Virus record (IMG/VR): IMGVR_UViG_3300035092_000015
Span: 16,876 to 80,875 of that record
Length of the DNA: 64,000 bases
Source of the DNA: a virus
Direction: 5' to 3' (one strand)
The position numbers were made by a program, and so were the translations under genes. Positions 39,203 to 48,313 of this stretch are shown here, piece by piece; position 1 is the stretch's first letter; every line of letters starts with the position of its first letter. Under the pieces are notes generated by a model that did no database searches, was not told the DNA's origin, and saw only the letters and a program-made list of their open reading frames with translations.

Positions 39203-40048
39203 GTGACGTGGGGACCGGAGGAGGAGCGGGCACACCCGCGCGACGCTGAAGGCCGTTGGACTGACCGGCTCGATGCCCGGCTGCGTCGGCTGCCGGATTT
39301 TCCGGCCGATGGGACGCGGATGCAAGCATCCGAGATGGCGTACCGTAAACGCTGGCTGGACGAACACGGTCGGTACAGCGGGCTGGAGATCTGGCACCCG
39401 AACCAGGGCACTTGGGCGGACGCAGCCGACGCCTTCCCAAAGGGCCGCTCCTACGGGCCAGCTGACGAGGACGACCCGATGAAGGGTATCAAGCTGGACG
39501 ACCCGTACGGGATCGGGATGGAGGCGCATTGGACCCCCTCCGCTCCGATCCACGTCCGCAGGAAACTCGAGCCGGTCCGCCGGGTCGACCAGACGCGGGA
39601 GAAACCCAACCCGAGGATGGAGTACCTGCACGAGGAGACCGGCGTGTGGGTGCCAGGGGCTAGGCTTGACGTTGACCCTGACACGGGGATGTGGGATGCG
39701 TTCGGCAGCCCGTTCGGCTCGGGGAAGGTTGCCGAACGGCCGCACTACCCGCCGACGAACTTCGACAAGCAGACCGTCGCCTACGGGTTCACCCCGGAGG
39801 ATCACGCGTTCAACGGGATGATCCGAACCATCCACCTGCAGGACGTGGTCGACCAGCCGTCTTACCTGCAGGGCGGGTACCAGATGCTCGGGCAGGACGG
39901 GCAGTGGCACACCCTGGAAGAGGCGTACCAGGTCTATCCGGAGCTTGAAGACTCGGATCTGTTCGAGTTGATCGCGGGGGATCTGCATTTCCCGGAGATC
40001 GAAGCGTCGTCGGAGTTGACGGTCCGCCGCACCCCGATGGACTACTGA
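39203..40048 (+). CDS. Tagged protein with beta module (281 aa)
   Basis: GTG 39203; starts MTWGPEEERAHPRDAEGRW with TDRLDARL after it. Two copies of the beta-rich module seen across this block: one around residues 33-113 (ending IHVRRKL) and one near the C-terminus (GYQMLGQDGQWHTLEEAY, then a strand and SELTVRRTP). The repeated W...LEE...VRR pattern suggests a small beta-barrel, perhaps for capsid or DNA contact. Confidence 0.62.
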   Translation: MTWGPEEERAHPRDAEGRWTDRLDARLRRLPDFPADGTRMQASEMAYRKRWLDEHGRYSGLEIWHPNQGTWADAADAFPKGRSYGPADEDDPMKGIKLDDPYGIGMEAHWTPSAPIHVRRKLEPVRRVDQTREKPNPRMEYLHEETGVWVPGARLDVDPDTGMWDAFGSPFGSGKVAERPHYPPTNFDKQTVAYGFTPEDHAFNGMIRTIHLQDVVDQPSYLQGGYQMLGQDGQWHTLEEAYQVYPELEDSDLFELIAGDLHFPEIEASSELTVRRTPMDY

Positions 40049-40059
40049 CAGGAGGAGAA

Positions 40060-40233
40060 ATGGCAACCTACGGAGCACCCCGGCAGGTGCCGGGCCGTAA
40101 CAGTACCGGCCGCAGCCGCCAGACGAGCAGCGCGAAGCGTAAGGGGATGAAGGCGCTGCCGCCGCGACGGACCGGCGGGTCGAAGATGACCCGCGACGGG
40201 TCGAACCCGATGGCCCACGGCGGGAACTGCTAA
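40060..40233 (+). CDS. Small highly basic protein (57 aa)
   Basis: ATG 40060 after AGGAGG. Rich in Arg, Lys, Gly and Ser (SGRSRQTSSAKRKG-like run), ending in NPMAHGGNC. It shares the AHGGN motif with the protein at 41513. The charge suggests binding to packaged DNA or to the acidic capsid interior. Confidence 0.6.
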   Translation: MATYGAPRQVPGRNSTGRSRQTSSAKRKGMKALPPRRTGGSKMTRDGSNPMAHGGNC

Positions 40234-40245
40234 GGAGAGATGGCG

Positions 40246-41094
40246 ATGCGCCGTTGGAACGAGAAGGACCACCCCCGCAACCCCGAGGACGGTAGGTTCC
40301 GGGACAAGATCGGCGGCGGCGGGTGGGCGCGGCGTATCTCCGACGCGATCGGGCGACGCCGAGGCGAGCGTGACCAACGCCGCGAAGACGCCCAGTACGA
40401 ACGCGACCGGCGCGAACACATGCGCACCCACCCTGGCGCGACTGCCCGGCAGGCGGCGATCCATGCGTCGATGCAGCAGTCGTTCCGCCGGGAGGAGCAG
40501 GCCAGGGCGGCGGGCGACACCGCGCGGGCGGACAAGCTGAAGGCCCAGGGGTTCGATTTCATGCAGTCGTACCACCAGCCTGACCCGGGTGGGCCGTCGC
40601 GGCTGTCCCGGATGGAGGACGGCACCGGTTCGCGTGACCCCAGGCAGGTCGGTGGGCGTCCGATCGAGATCAACGGCCAGACGGTCGGGTACGAATCGAC
40701 CGGGCCTGGGATCCGGGGCGTCAACCAGGACGAGGAGGGGCTGCCCCGGGGTCGGCTCGAGCGGGAGTTCGCCGATGTGGTTAAGGCCGACGAGGCCGCC
40801 CACGTCGGGGCGTTGAACGAGTCGAAACACCAGATCATCACAACCTACGTCGATGACCTGTTCGAGGTCGCGGAGGACATCCAGAACGGGGTCTTCCAGC
40901 ATGATTTCGAGGAGGACCCGGATCTGGAGGATCTGGTGAATGCGATGGCGGATGTGGTGATGGACCGGCCGGACAACTGGGGGGCGATGCAGTCGGCGGC
41001 GGAGCGGCTGCGCAAGTACATCATCCGCAGCGGCTATGCGAATGTGGCGAAGCTGCCGCGACGCCCGCCGGAGTCGACCTGGAGGAGGGACTAG
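40246..41094 (+). CDS. Tagged helical protein (282 aa)
   Basis: ATG 40246 is favoured over 40240 because AAGGAG then has 8-base spacing. It starts RRWNEKDHPRNPEDGRFRD, then GGGGWARRISDAIGRR, the bipartite tag. Two helical stretches, then acidic C-terminal helices (VDDLFEVAEDIQNGVFQHDF). It ends in TAG, and the next gene begins in the same frame 3 bases later, so amber readthrough would fuse them. Confidence 0.62.
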   Translation: MRRWNEKDHPRNPEDGRFRDKIGGGGWARRISDAIGRRRGERDQRREDAQYERDRREHMRTHPGATARQAAIHASMQQSFRREEQARAAGDTARADKLKAQGFDFMQSYHQPDPGGPSRLSRMEDGTGSRDPRQVGGRPIEINGQTVGYESTGPGIRGVNQDEEGLPRGRLEREFADVVKADEAAHVGALNESKHQIITTYVDDLFEVAEDIQNGVFQHDFEEDPDLEDLVNAMADVVMDRPDNWGAMQSAAERLRKYIIRSGYANVAKLPRRPPESTWRRD

Positions 41095-41097
41095 TTC

Positions 41098-41475
41098 GTG
41101 TCGTGGGGCCCGGACGACGAGCGCAACCATCCACGCGACCCTGCGGGGCGGTGGGCGGAGAAACTGTCTGCCAGGATGATCCATCCGTTCGACGATTTGG
41201 ACTACCCGGAACCCCGCCCACATGGGAACCGGTCGTTTGCTGGGGCGAAGATGGTCCCGGTGTCGGCGATGTTGCAACGGCTGGAGCTGTGGAGTGGGCA
41301 GGTCGATGTGTACGACCAGCGCAGCGACCGGTGGGTGAACCTGGGCGAGGTCCGGCCGGGCCGGGGTACCGACCGGGTGCAGTTTCGGGGCCGGGGTCCG
41401 GGTCCGGCGTTGTTCTCCCGGAATCGGACGGATAGCGTGATTGTCCGGAGGGCTACCGGACAAGCAGGGGCGTGA
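41098..41475 (+). CDS. Tagged protein with one beta module (125 aa)
   Basis: GTG 41098 after GGAGGAGGG. Starts MSWGPDDERNHPRDPAGRWA and EKLSARM. The remainder is one beta module (VPVSAMLQRLELWSGQVDVY, RSDRWVNLGEVRPG, ending DSVIVRR). It could be made alone or as an amber-readthrough fusion with the upstream protein. Confidence 0.62.
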   Translation: MSWGPDDERNHPRDPAGRWAEKLSARMIHPFDDLDYPEPRPHGNRSFAGAKMVPVSAMLQRLELWSGQVDVYDQRSDRWVNLGEVRPGRGTDRVQFRGRGPGPALFSRNRTDSVIVRRATGQAGA

Positions 41476-41501
41476 CACATACGGTGTCACTCTGGTAGAA
41501 T
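41472..41501 (+). promoter_or_regulatory. Promoter with GTGTCAC motif
   Basis: -35-like GTGACA (41472-41477), 18-base spacer containing GGTGTCACTCTGG, -10 TAGAAT (41496-41501). It precedes the basic protein gene at 41513; the start point would lie about 5 bases before its ATG. Related to the promoters at 32663 and 33265. Confidence 0.55.
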
Positions 41502-41512
41502 GGGAGTATGCA

Positions 41513-41695
41513 ATGGCAGTCACCGTCAAACCCCTCGGGCGGGTCGGTAAGTACACCGCCCGAGGCCACCACGCCCACACCGCGATCGGCTACCTCAACA
41601 GCGGCGCCCCCCTCGCCCACGGCGGGAACTGGCGCGGCGGGGCAGCCGCACCCCGGGCCCGCCGTGGTGGCGGACGTCGACGCAGCAGCTACTGA
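41513..41695 (+). CDS. Small highly basic protein (60 aa)
   Basis: ATG 41513. Basic and Gly rich, with APLAHGGNWRGG like the AHGGN end of the 40060 protein, then an Arg-rich C-terminus. Second of several small basic proteins in the late region. A frame starting at ATG 41508 is also open but less basic. Confidence 0.55.
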   Translation: MAVTVKPLGRVGKYTARGHHAHTAIGYLNSGAPLAHGGNWRGGAAAPRARRGGGRRRSSY

Positions 41696-41710
41696 CGCCA
41701 GGAGTCACGC

Positions 41711-42712
41711 GTGAGCCGCTGGAACGAACGCGAACACCCCCGATGGCCCGCCGGTACACCAACCTCCGGGAACATCGGGGGTGGCCGGTTCGCCGGAGCA
41801 CCCCGACCCGGTGTCCCATCGTCGGGCGGACACGCGTGGGCCGACCAACTGTCCGGGCAGATCGGACGGCGGATGCTCGACCTGGGCCGCGACCGAGGCG
41901 ACGGCACCCGGACCGTCACCACCGAGCAGATGCTCGCCGCCCGCGCCTCGATCCGCCCCGGGATGTACGACTACCAGGACCGGTGGACCGGCGAGTGGCG
42001 TCCGCTGCACGGGGTTGACCCGCACGGGGTCGCCGCAGCGCACGGGATGGCGCTGTCCAGCAGCCCAACCTCCGCACAGATCTACTGGGATCGGGTCCGG
42101 ATCAAACCAGCCGGCCAGCCGGTCCAACCCCATGCCGAACCGACCCCCCGGATCGGCATCCCGCAGGGCGACGGGACCTACCTGATCACCGGGCAGGAGC
42201 TTGCCCAACACGGCGCCGAGCTTGAAGGCCGGATCGACTACATCCCGCGAGGGGGCGCCGGGGACTCGCGGCTCGAGCCGCGCGAGGTGGTGTTCATAGA
42301 GCCCGGCAAAGGCAGCGGGGTGTTCTTGGGCCAGTTCGGGTCCACCAGCCTGCTGCGCGGCGACAGCGAGGTGCTGATCAGCTACCACGGCGAACCGACC
42401 GACGACCAGCAGTTCTTCGAGATGCGGATGGCCACCGGGCTCGAGAGTGACGAGGACCCGGAGGATCTGTTCACCCACGACCGGCGTTACATCGGCAACA
42501 TCGAGGTGCAGGACCCGCAGACCGGCCAGTGGGGTGTGTACCGGGGCGGGGAGTACGAGGAGGACGAGCTGACCGGGCAGGACGTGATCCACATCTGGGT
42601 CGGGGAGCCCGGCGGCGAGTCGAAGATCGTCCTGCCGGACAACCCTCGTGGCGGGTATGGGCGGATCCGGATCCGGCCGATCTCTGGGCAGGCCGGGGGG
42701 GGTCCGCGATGA
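41711..42712 (+). CDS. Tagged protein with beta modules (333 aa)
   Basis: GTG 41711. Starts MSRWNEREHPRWPAGTP, then GNIGGGRFAG and HAWADQLSGQIGRRML, the long form of the tag. At least three beta-rich segments follow: one with DRWTGEWRPLHGVDP, one with GTYLITGQELAQHG, and one with IGNIEVQDPQTGQWGVYRGG near the C-terminus. Same module as the neighbours. No enzyme motif. Confidence 0.62.
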   Translation: MSRWNEREHPRWPAGTPTSGNIGGGRFAGAPRPGVPSSGGHAWADQLSGQIGRRMLDLGRDRGDGTRTVTTEQMLAARASIRPGMYDYQDRWTGEWRPLHGVDPHGVAAAHGMALSSSPTSAQIYWDRVRIKPAGQPVQPHAEPTPRIGIPQGDGTYLITGQELAQHGAELEGRIDYIPRGGAGDSRLEPREVVFIEPGKGSGVFLGQFGSTSLLRGDSEVLISYHGEPTDDQQFFEMRMATGLESDEDPEDLFTHDRRYIGNIEVQDPQTGQWGVYRGGEYEEDELTGQDVIHIWVGEPGGESKIVLPDNPRGGYGRIRIRPISGQAGGGPR

Positions 42713-43581
42713 AGTGGGACGAGCGGAAACACCCCCGCGACCCGCGCGATGGGCAGTTCACCGAGTCGTGGGCCACGGCTATCTCCGACCGGATCGCCGG
42801 GGCGGTCGGCAGAGCAACGTCCAGCCCGAACCTGCCCCGGCTGCAGCCCGGCGGCGGGCTGCCCGCTGACACCCCTGCCGACGGGCGGGTCGACAAGATC
42901 GACGACCTGGTCGACGCTACCGCCCACCTGGACGAAGGCGAGGGGTTCGGCAGGTTCGACGGCATCGAGTTCTACGTGGGAGATGTCGGCTGGGTCAACG
43001 CCGACGAGGCACGGGTGTTGCGCCTCGGCCTTGACGAGGCCCATCGCTCCCACATCATCCACCTGGACAACTCGGAGATGACCATCCCTGGCGGGCTGGG
43101 TGGCGCGGTCGACGTGAGTCTCGAGGGCAAAGTCCGGTGGCGCCACGCCGACATCCGGCCGGTGGACACCAGCCAACCGCCGAACCCCGGCTGGGAATAC
43201 CTGGTCGACTTTTACGACGAGTCGGAGTGGATCGACGCCCCGCAGATCGATGCGGTCGATGGGGAGTGGGTGTACGACGCGGAGATCCTGACCGCTGTCC
43301 TCGGGGGCCGGCCGATGATCGACCCGCCCGAGATGGAAGGTCTGCACACCCACCCGCAGAAGACCACCGTCGGCGCCCGGTTGTTGGACGACCTGCCCGC
43401 CTGGACCGGCGGCGGGTACCAGATCTACAACCCCGACACCGGGACCTGGCACACGATCGAAGAGATCTACCAGGACGACCCGGATGAGGAGGAGATCGAA
43501 CTGATCGCCGACGGGTACCACCTGCCGCACCTGGACACTTCGGACGAGATCGTCGTCCGTCCGATACCCGTAGGGGACTGA
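42709..43581 (+). CDS. Tagged protein with beta modules (290 aa)
   Basis: ATGA overlap. Starts MKWDERKHPRDPRDGQFTES and continues WATAISDRIAG, the tag. Two to three acidic beta modules follow, the last as GGGYQIYNPDTGTWHTIEEI then strands ending SDEIVVRPIP, clearly related to the C-terminal module of the 39203 protein. Function unknown. Confidence 0.62.
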   Translation: MKWDERKHPRDPRDGQFTESWATAISDRIAGAVGRATSSPNLPRLQPGGGLPADTPADGRVDKIDDLVDATAHLDEGEGFGRFDGIEFYVGDVGWVNADEARVLRLGLDEAHRSHIIHLDNSEMTIPGGLGGAVDVSLEGKVRWRHADIRPVDTSQPPNPGWEYLVDFYDESEWIDAPQIDAVDGEWVYDAEILTAVLGGRPMIDPPEMEGLHTHPQKTTVGARLLDDLPAWTGGGYQIYNPDTGTWHTIEEIYQDDPDEEEIELIADGYHLPHLDTSDEIVVRPIPVGD

Positions 43582-43583
43582 CA

Positions 43584-44330
43584 ATGGCCCGCGATTGGCG
43601 TGAACAGGACCACCCACGCAACCCAGCCGACGGCCAGTTCGTCGACAAGGCCGGCGCCGGACGGTGGGCCAGCCGAATCTCCGACGCGATCGGGCAGATG
43701 CGAGGCGAGCCCGGCCGCAGCCGCCGCCAGCGCACAGCCGGTGCCGCCAACGCTGACCCCGCCCCGGGTGAAGTCCGGGCAGCGCTGCACGGGCTGGTGC
43801 GCGACTCGGACCTGGCAGCCCTGAACGACGACATGATCCGGGAGGCGATCGAGCAGGCCAAAGTGGATGTCGGAACGAACCCGCTGCGGGGCGGGATGAC
43901 GTTCGATCGGTTTGTCGTGGACCAGATGCAGCAGTACCTGTCCAATCAACACCCGGACGAGATCTGGCCGCATCTGGCGGAGGTCACCGCCCGCCGCGAG
44001 GCTGTGCTCGAGGCGTTCAACCCTGAGGCGGCGTTCCGCAGCAAATACGCCGCGCTGCTGACCGAACTGGTCCCCGGCATCAGCCAAGCCAGCATCGACG
44101 ACGCCGCCCAGGACCACCTCAAGTACGCCAGGGCGGGGCTGCAAGCCCCGATCACTGATGAAGATCTGGACTGGGGTCTCGCCTCCTACATCTCGCTGCT
44201 GGACGGCGACTCGATCATGAACGTCTACGACGCGCTGATGGAGTTGCAACAGCGGACCGGCCGGAGCTTCCCGAACACGATCGACGCCATCGACGAGATG
44301 GGGCTGCTCGACGACGAGGAGGATTACTGA
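43584..44330 (+). CDS. Tagged helical protein (248 aa)
   Basis: ATG 43584. Starts with REQDHPRNPADGQFVDKAG and RWASRISDAIGQMRG, very like the tag of the 40246 protein (both GGGxWAxRISDAIG). The rest is helical (ALNDDMIREAIEQAKVDVG, FVVDQMQQYLSNQHPDE) with an acidic C-terminus. Overlaps the next gene (TGATG). Confidence 0.62.
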   Translation: MARDWREQDHPRNPADGQFVDKAGAGRWASRISDAIGQMRGEPGRSRRQRTAGAANADPAPGEVRAALHGLVRDSDLAALNDDMIREAIEQAKVDVGTNPLRGGMTFDRFVVDQMQQYLSNQHPDEIWPHLAEVTARREAVLEAFNPEAAFRSKYAALLTELVPGISQASIDDAAQDHLKYARAGLQAPITDEDLDWGLASYISLLDGDSIMNVYDALMELQQRTGRSFPNTIDAIDEMGLLDDEEDY

Positions 44331-44554
44331 TGGTGTACAAGGCGAACAAGACCTTCCGACGCCAGGTAGGCCGGGGCGTCCGGGCGTTGGGCCGCGCCAT
44401 CGCCGCCGGGATCCGGCTGACCCGGCAGAAACGGCTCCAACGGATCCGCACCGGCGAACTGCAAGGATCGGTCCCGCGCCGGCACAGCCGCGCCCGGGGC
44501 CGTGTCACAGCCACCCGCCACGGGATCCGCACCGCCCGCCGCAAACGCCGCTAG
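44330..44554 (+). CDS. Small highly basic protein (74 aa)
   Basis: Starts MVYKANKTFRRQVGRGVRAL; about a third of residues are Arg or Lys, predicted as one or two basic helices. Ends in TAG. Probably DNA-binding, possibly packaged with DNA. Confidence 0.6.
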   Translation: MVYKANKTFRRQVGRGVRALGRAIAAGIRLTRQKRLQRIRTGELQGSVPRRHSRARGRVTATRHGIRTARRKRR

Positions 44555-44562
44555 GAGTCGAG

Positions 44563-47500
44563 ATGGCACGACGCCGGTACGGGATGCACCCCGGGGATGA
44601 CGACCAACCCCGCTGGCCCGAAGGCACCCCGGTCCGCCCGGATGGGCACGGGCCGGGTGGTGGGCGTTTCCGTGGCACCGGCGATGTCGGCGGGGCTGAT
44701 GTTGGCGACCTCGTGTCCGGGCTGCAGGGGGCGTCTAGCCGGCCGTGGTACGAGACCGCAGCGGGGCAGATCGCGCAACAGCGCGGCGGTGGGCACCCGA
44801 GGGTGGCGTACAACCTGGCTGTGATCAACGCCGCCCAGGCGCAGTACAACGAGAACCGGGGCGACGGGTTCCACGACGAACAGCTGCCGCAGCTGATCGG
44901 GCAGTACAACGTCGCGGAGGCGCAGGGCAACCCGGCTGGGCAGGATGTCGCGGTCGACCAACTCCGGTTGTGGATCGACTCGCATTACCCGGAGCAGTGG
45001 GCTGGTGCTCTGCCGGCGCGGGTGGAGGCCAGGGAGGCGCCTCGGGCGGCGGACCAGGACCAACGTAACAGCGCTGCCTTGGATCTGGCCCGGACAGCCC
45101 AGGCGAATATCGAGGTGAACACCGGCGACCCGGATGATGCTCTGGCGATCCGGATCGAAGCACTCGAGCGGCACCTCGGGCGGACTGGGCATCGGGTGGA
45201 GGCGGATCGGGAGGCAGCTGCTCTGCGCCGATATATGGACCACGAGATGGACCAGGAGGCGGCGTCGCCGCCGGGCACTGCGGTGATGCATGCCCGGCTC
45301 GAGGCGTCTCGACCGTCGGGCGAGGGTCAAGAGCTACGGGCGAGCGAGATCGCTCTGCAGTACATGTCGGGCAGGCCGCTCGAGTTGAACCTGCTCGACG
45401 GGCGCGGCTGGGGCCGGATCACCGATTACAGTGAAGAGAGCGGCGGGACCGAGCACCGGTTCGAGCTACAGTACGAAGACGGCGGCGGCGACGAGATCTT
45501 CATGGGGTCGACCGATCGGTTGATCGCCCGACGTGTACCCGGCAGCCTCCCCGATCAGGCCCAGCAGCCGGAGATGGACCACGACCGGAACCTGCGACTG
45601 GTCAACGCGATGGAAACCCCCGAAGGTGGCGAGGTCACCGCTGCTGAACTGCTTGAGCTGGTCGGCAACGGGCACCGGCTGGAGGTCCTGGGCCGGCACG
45701 GGTGGGATCGAGTTGAGACGGTCGACGTTTCCGGCGAGGGCGACCATTTCATCTACTTGGAGAACGACCCGGAGCCGATCTCGATGTCGCCGGAGGGTCG
45801 GGTGGCGATCCGATTCCCCCAGACACCCGAGCCGGCCACGGCCAGTACCGGTCTCAGTCTCGGCGGGAACCCTCTCACCGATCGCGACGCGTGGAACCGG
45901 CTCGTCGTACACCTGGCCCGCCAGCACAACGACAACCGCGCACGCGACGGGCTGGGCCGCGACGAGGTCATGGACCAGATGGTCGCCGACATCGAACACC
46001 CCGACGTCACCGACGTGCAGGGGGTGGCGGACAGCAACGCGGAGGTCCTGCGGCAACGGCTGGAGCGGATGTACCGGGCATCGATCATCGACCCACCAAC
46101 CCGCCGCGCCGAGCCGCAGTTCACCATCCCCGAGACTGGGGTCATCTCCGCCGCCGAGGACGTGAACCGCGTCCGCCGGGTGACGGGCCAGGCGGAGGAC
46201 GCCCACCTCGCCGATATGCTGCGGGTGGTGCGGGGTGAACTCCCGGGCGACCCTCACGGCATGGTGGCGGCGATGCGGCAGCGGCTGCAGCAGATCCACG
46301 GCGTGACCGTTCCTGGCGGCGACGATCTGGAGGCCCTGAACGACCGCGACCTGCGCGACCTCGGCATCGAATACGACATCGCCGTCCCCGCACCGCCGCT
46401 GGCCCCCGACTACCGCGCCGACCTGATCGCCCGCATCCGCTACCGGCAACAGGCCGACGCCAACCGTGGAGTCTCACGGGCTGCCGCCCATAGCAACGTC
46501 AACTGGGCCGACACCCACATCAGCCACCAACGCCCCAGGTTCTACCGCCAAGCGGTCGACGACTACCAGATGCCGTTGCAGATCCGCGACGCGCAGGGCC
46601 AATGGCGCACCGTCACCTCGATCGGCTACCCCACCAACGGGCAGTACGAGATCACCCACGACGGACCAACCGGCCACACGTTCGTCCCTGAGAACCACAC
46701 GATCACCGCCCGGTTCGGGTCGGACCGCAGTGGCACCACGAACCAGGACCGGCAGCGGTTCAACCAGCAGGTCGCGGTGGTCGCCGAGTCGATGCTCGAA
46801 CAGGTGGCTCCGGAGGACCGGGCGGACGACGAAGGCTACACCCGGCTGCGCGCCGCACTCGACAGCTACAACGACACCACCTCCAACCCGAACGACCAGG
46901 AGTCGATCGACTCGGCGGTGGACGATTTGGTGAACGAACTGGCCGACTGGGATATCTACTTCGACGTCCCGCCGTACCAGGACTACGACAGCGGCGGGCC
47001 CAGCTACCTGCCGCCGAGCCGGTACAACGGCGGGGTCTACACCGGGGACGACGAAGAAGACGACTACTACGACCAGCCGGCAATCCCCGAGATCTACGGC
47101 AACACGCTCGCCGCCGCGATAAGCCAATGGCCACAGGACAACGACGGCGACCTGCCGTCGGGGTACGAGGACCGGGCGGCGGAGATCTGGGACTGGCACG
47201 ACCCGGTCACCGGGTACCGCGCCGAGGTCACCAGCGTCGGCGTCGACGGCGACGGGCTGTCTGTCGAAGGCCGGGTGTACGACGGGGACACCGAGATCGG
47301 GAAGTTCACCCGGACTATCAACTCCAGCAGACCGCAACGGATCTACCACGCCTACTTCAAGATGTACGACAACCAGGGCGGCGGGTTCGCCACCCGATGG
47401 CTGGACCAGGTCAAACAGCAATACCGTGACCAAGGGTTCACCGAGATCGGGGTCTCGGCCGACATAGACGTCGGCGGGTACGCCTGGGCGAAGATGGGGT

Positions 47501-47805
47501 TCGACTTCGCTACCCGCGACAGCGCCCGGTTCACACTCATGGGGATGACCAGCCAGATTGTCGGCGCCCACCAGGCAGGCCGGATCGACGACCGGACGCT
47601 GCATGAGGCGCAGGAGCTGCAACGGCGGTTCGACGCCGGGGAGCACATCACCCCGTTGGAGATCGCGATGGTCGGCTGGCGGTCCCGGGCCGAGTTCGTC
47701 GACTTAGAGCCGGCGCCGTTGGATCCGAACGGCGACCCGATCGAGATGTGGTGGGGTAAGAGGTTCCTGCTGGGCAGGAGTTGGTCAGGGGTGATGCAGC
47801 TGTGA
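44563..47805 (+). CDS. Large tagged multi-domain protein with C-terminal GNAT-like domain
   Basis: A 1080-residue protein, the largest complete gene here. Starts with DDQPRWPEGTPVRPDG and HGPGGGRFRGTG, the long tag. Helical region (about 60-240), three beta modules (around 255-330, 350-425 and 650-725, ending LIARRVP, VAIRFP and TITARF), an Asp/Tyr-rich stretch, then near residues 895-985 a region like an acetyltransferase (YHAYFKMYDNQGGGFATRWL, then SADIDVGGYAWAKMGFDF). GNAT assignment is tentative. It may be an internal virion protein delivered with DNA. Confidence 0.62.
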   Translation: MARRRYGMHPGDDDQPRWPEGTPVRPDGHGPGGGRFRGTGDVGGADVGDLVSGLQGASSRPWYETAAGQIAQQRGGGHPRVAYNLAVINAAQAQYNENRGDGFHDEQLPQLIGQYNVAEAQGNPAGQDVAVDQLRLWIDSHYPEQWAGALPARVEAREAPRAADQDQRNSAALDLARTAQANIEVNTGDPDDALAIRIEALERHLGRTGHRVEADREAAALRRYMDHEMDQEAASPPGTAVMHARLEASRPSGEGQELRASEIALQYMSGRPLELNLLDGRGWGRITDYSEESGGTEHRFELQYEDGGGDEIFMGSTDRLIARRVPGSLPDQAQQPEMDHDRNLRLVNAMETPEGGEVTAAELLELVGNGHRLEVLGRHGWDRVETVDVSGEGDHFIYLENDPEPISMSPEGRVAIRFPQTPEPATASTGLSLGGNPLTDRDAWNRLVVHLARQHNDNRARDGLGRDEVMDQMVADIEHPDVTDVQGVADSNAEVLRQRLERMYRASIIDPPTRRAEPQFTIPETGVISAAEDVNRVRRVTGQAEDAHLADMLRVVRGELPGDPHGMVAAMRQRLQQIHGVTVPGGDDLEALNDRDLRDLGIEYDIAVPAPPLAPDYRADLIARIRYRQQADANRGVSRAAAHSNVNWADTHISHQRPRFYRQAVDDYQMPLQIRDAQGQWRTVTSIGYPTNGQYEITHDGPTGHTFVPENHTITARFGSDRSGTTNQDRQRFNQQVAVVAESMLEQVAPEDRADDEGYTRLRAALDSYNDTTSNPNDQESIDSAVDDLVNELADWDIYFDVPPYQDYDSGGPSYLPPSRYNGGVYTGDDEEDDYYDQPAIPEIYGNTLAAAISQWPQDNDGDLPSGYEDRAAEIWDWHDPVTGYRAEVTSVGVDGDGLSVEGRVYDGDTEIGKFTRTINSSRPQRIYHAYFKMYDNQGGGFATRWLDQVKQQYRDQGFTEIGVSADIDVGGYAWAKMGFDFATRDSARFTLMGMTSQIVGAHQAGRIDDRTLHEAQELQRRFDAGEHITPLEIAMVGWRSRAEFVDLEPAPLDPNGDPIEMWWGKRFLLGRSWSGVMQL

Positions 47806-48038
47806 ACAGACAGGAATACCTGCGGCGGGCGTCGGAGATCCACACCGCATGGTCCGCCCGATACGCGGACCGGATCGAACCGGCGACGGGTGCGTCCAGC
47901 CCGCACGAACCAGGCGGCGAGTCGGATTTCGCCGAACACCACCACGATGTGTCGGCGCCGCCGCATTTCGCGGATCTGCTGGACGAGCAGCTGCAGGCGT
48001 TGACGCAGGAGTACCAGGCCAGCCCCGACCGGGGGTGA
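47802..48038 (+). CDS. Small hypothetical protein (78 aa)
   Basis: GTG 47802 (GTGA overlap). Helical start (EYLRRASEIHTAWSARYAD), a His/Glu-rich loop and a helical end. It follows the large protein and could be its partner. Confidence 0.5.
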   Translation: MNRQEYLRRASEIHTAWSARYADRIEPATGASSPHEPGGESDFAEHHHDVSAPPHFADLLDEQLQALTQEYQASPDRG

Positions 48039-48098
48039 GACAATAGGCGGGAACAGCCGCCCACCACCCGACGTTGAACCACCGGAGGTGTAACACCA

Positions 48099-48311
48099 AT
48101 GCGCAAGGTGAGGATTTTGACCATCCCCGAGCCCGGCAGCCACGAGAAGCCGCAAGAACTCGGGCAGCTGGTCGACAACAACGGCCAGATCGTCGGCACC
48201 ACCCCCGCCGCCGAGGAGATCCTCGGCTCTGACCCTGCCCAACGCCAGGTCAAGTTCGACCGGTACCACCGTGGCTGGTCCAACGGGTACGTCGAGACCA
48301 AGGCAGCGTAG
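48099..48311 (+). CDS. Small hypothetical protein (70 aa)
   Basis: ATG 48099 after GGAGG. Beta-rich with VRILTIPEPGSHEKPQELG and a C-terminal WSNGYVETKAA. Ends in TAG, 2 bases before the next start. No recognised family. Confidence 0.55.
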   Translation: MRKVRILTIPEPGSHEKPQELGQLVDNNGQIVGTTPAAEEILGSDPAQRQVKFDRYHRGWSNGYVETKAA

Positions 48312-48313
48312 CT

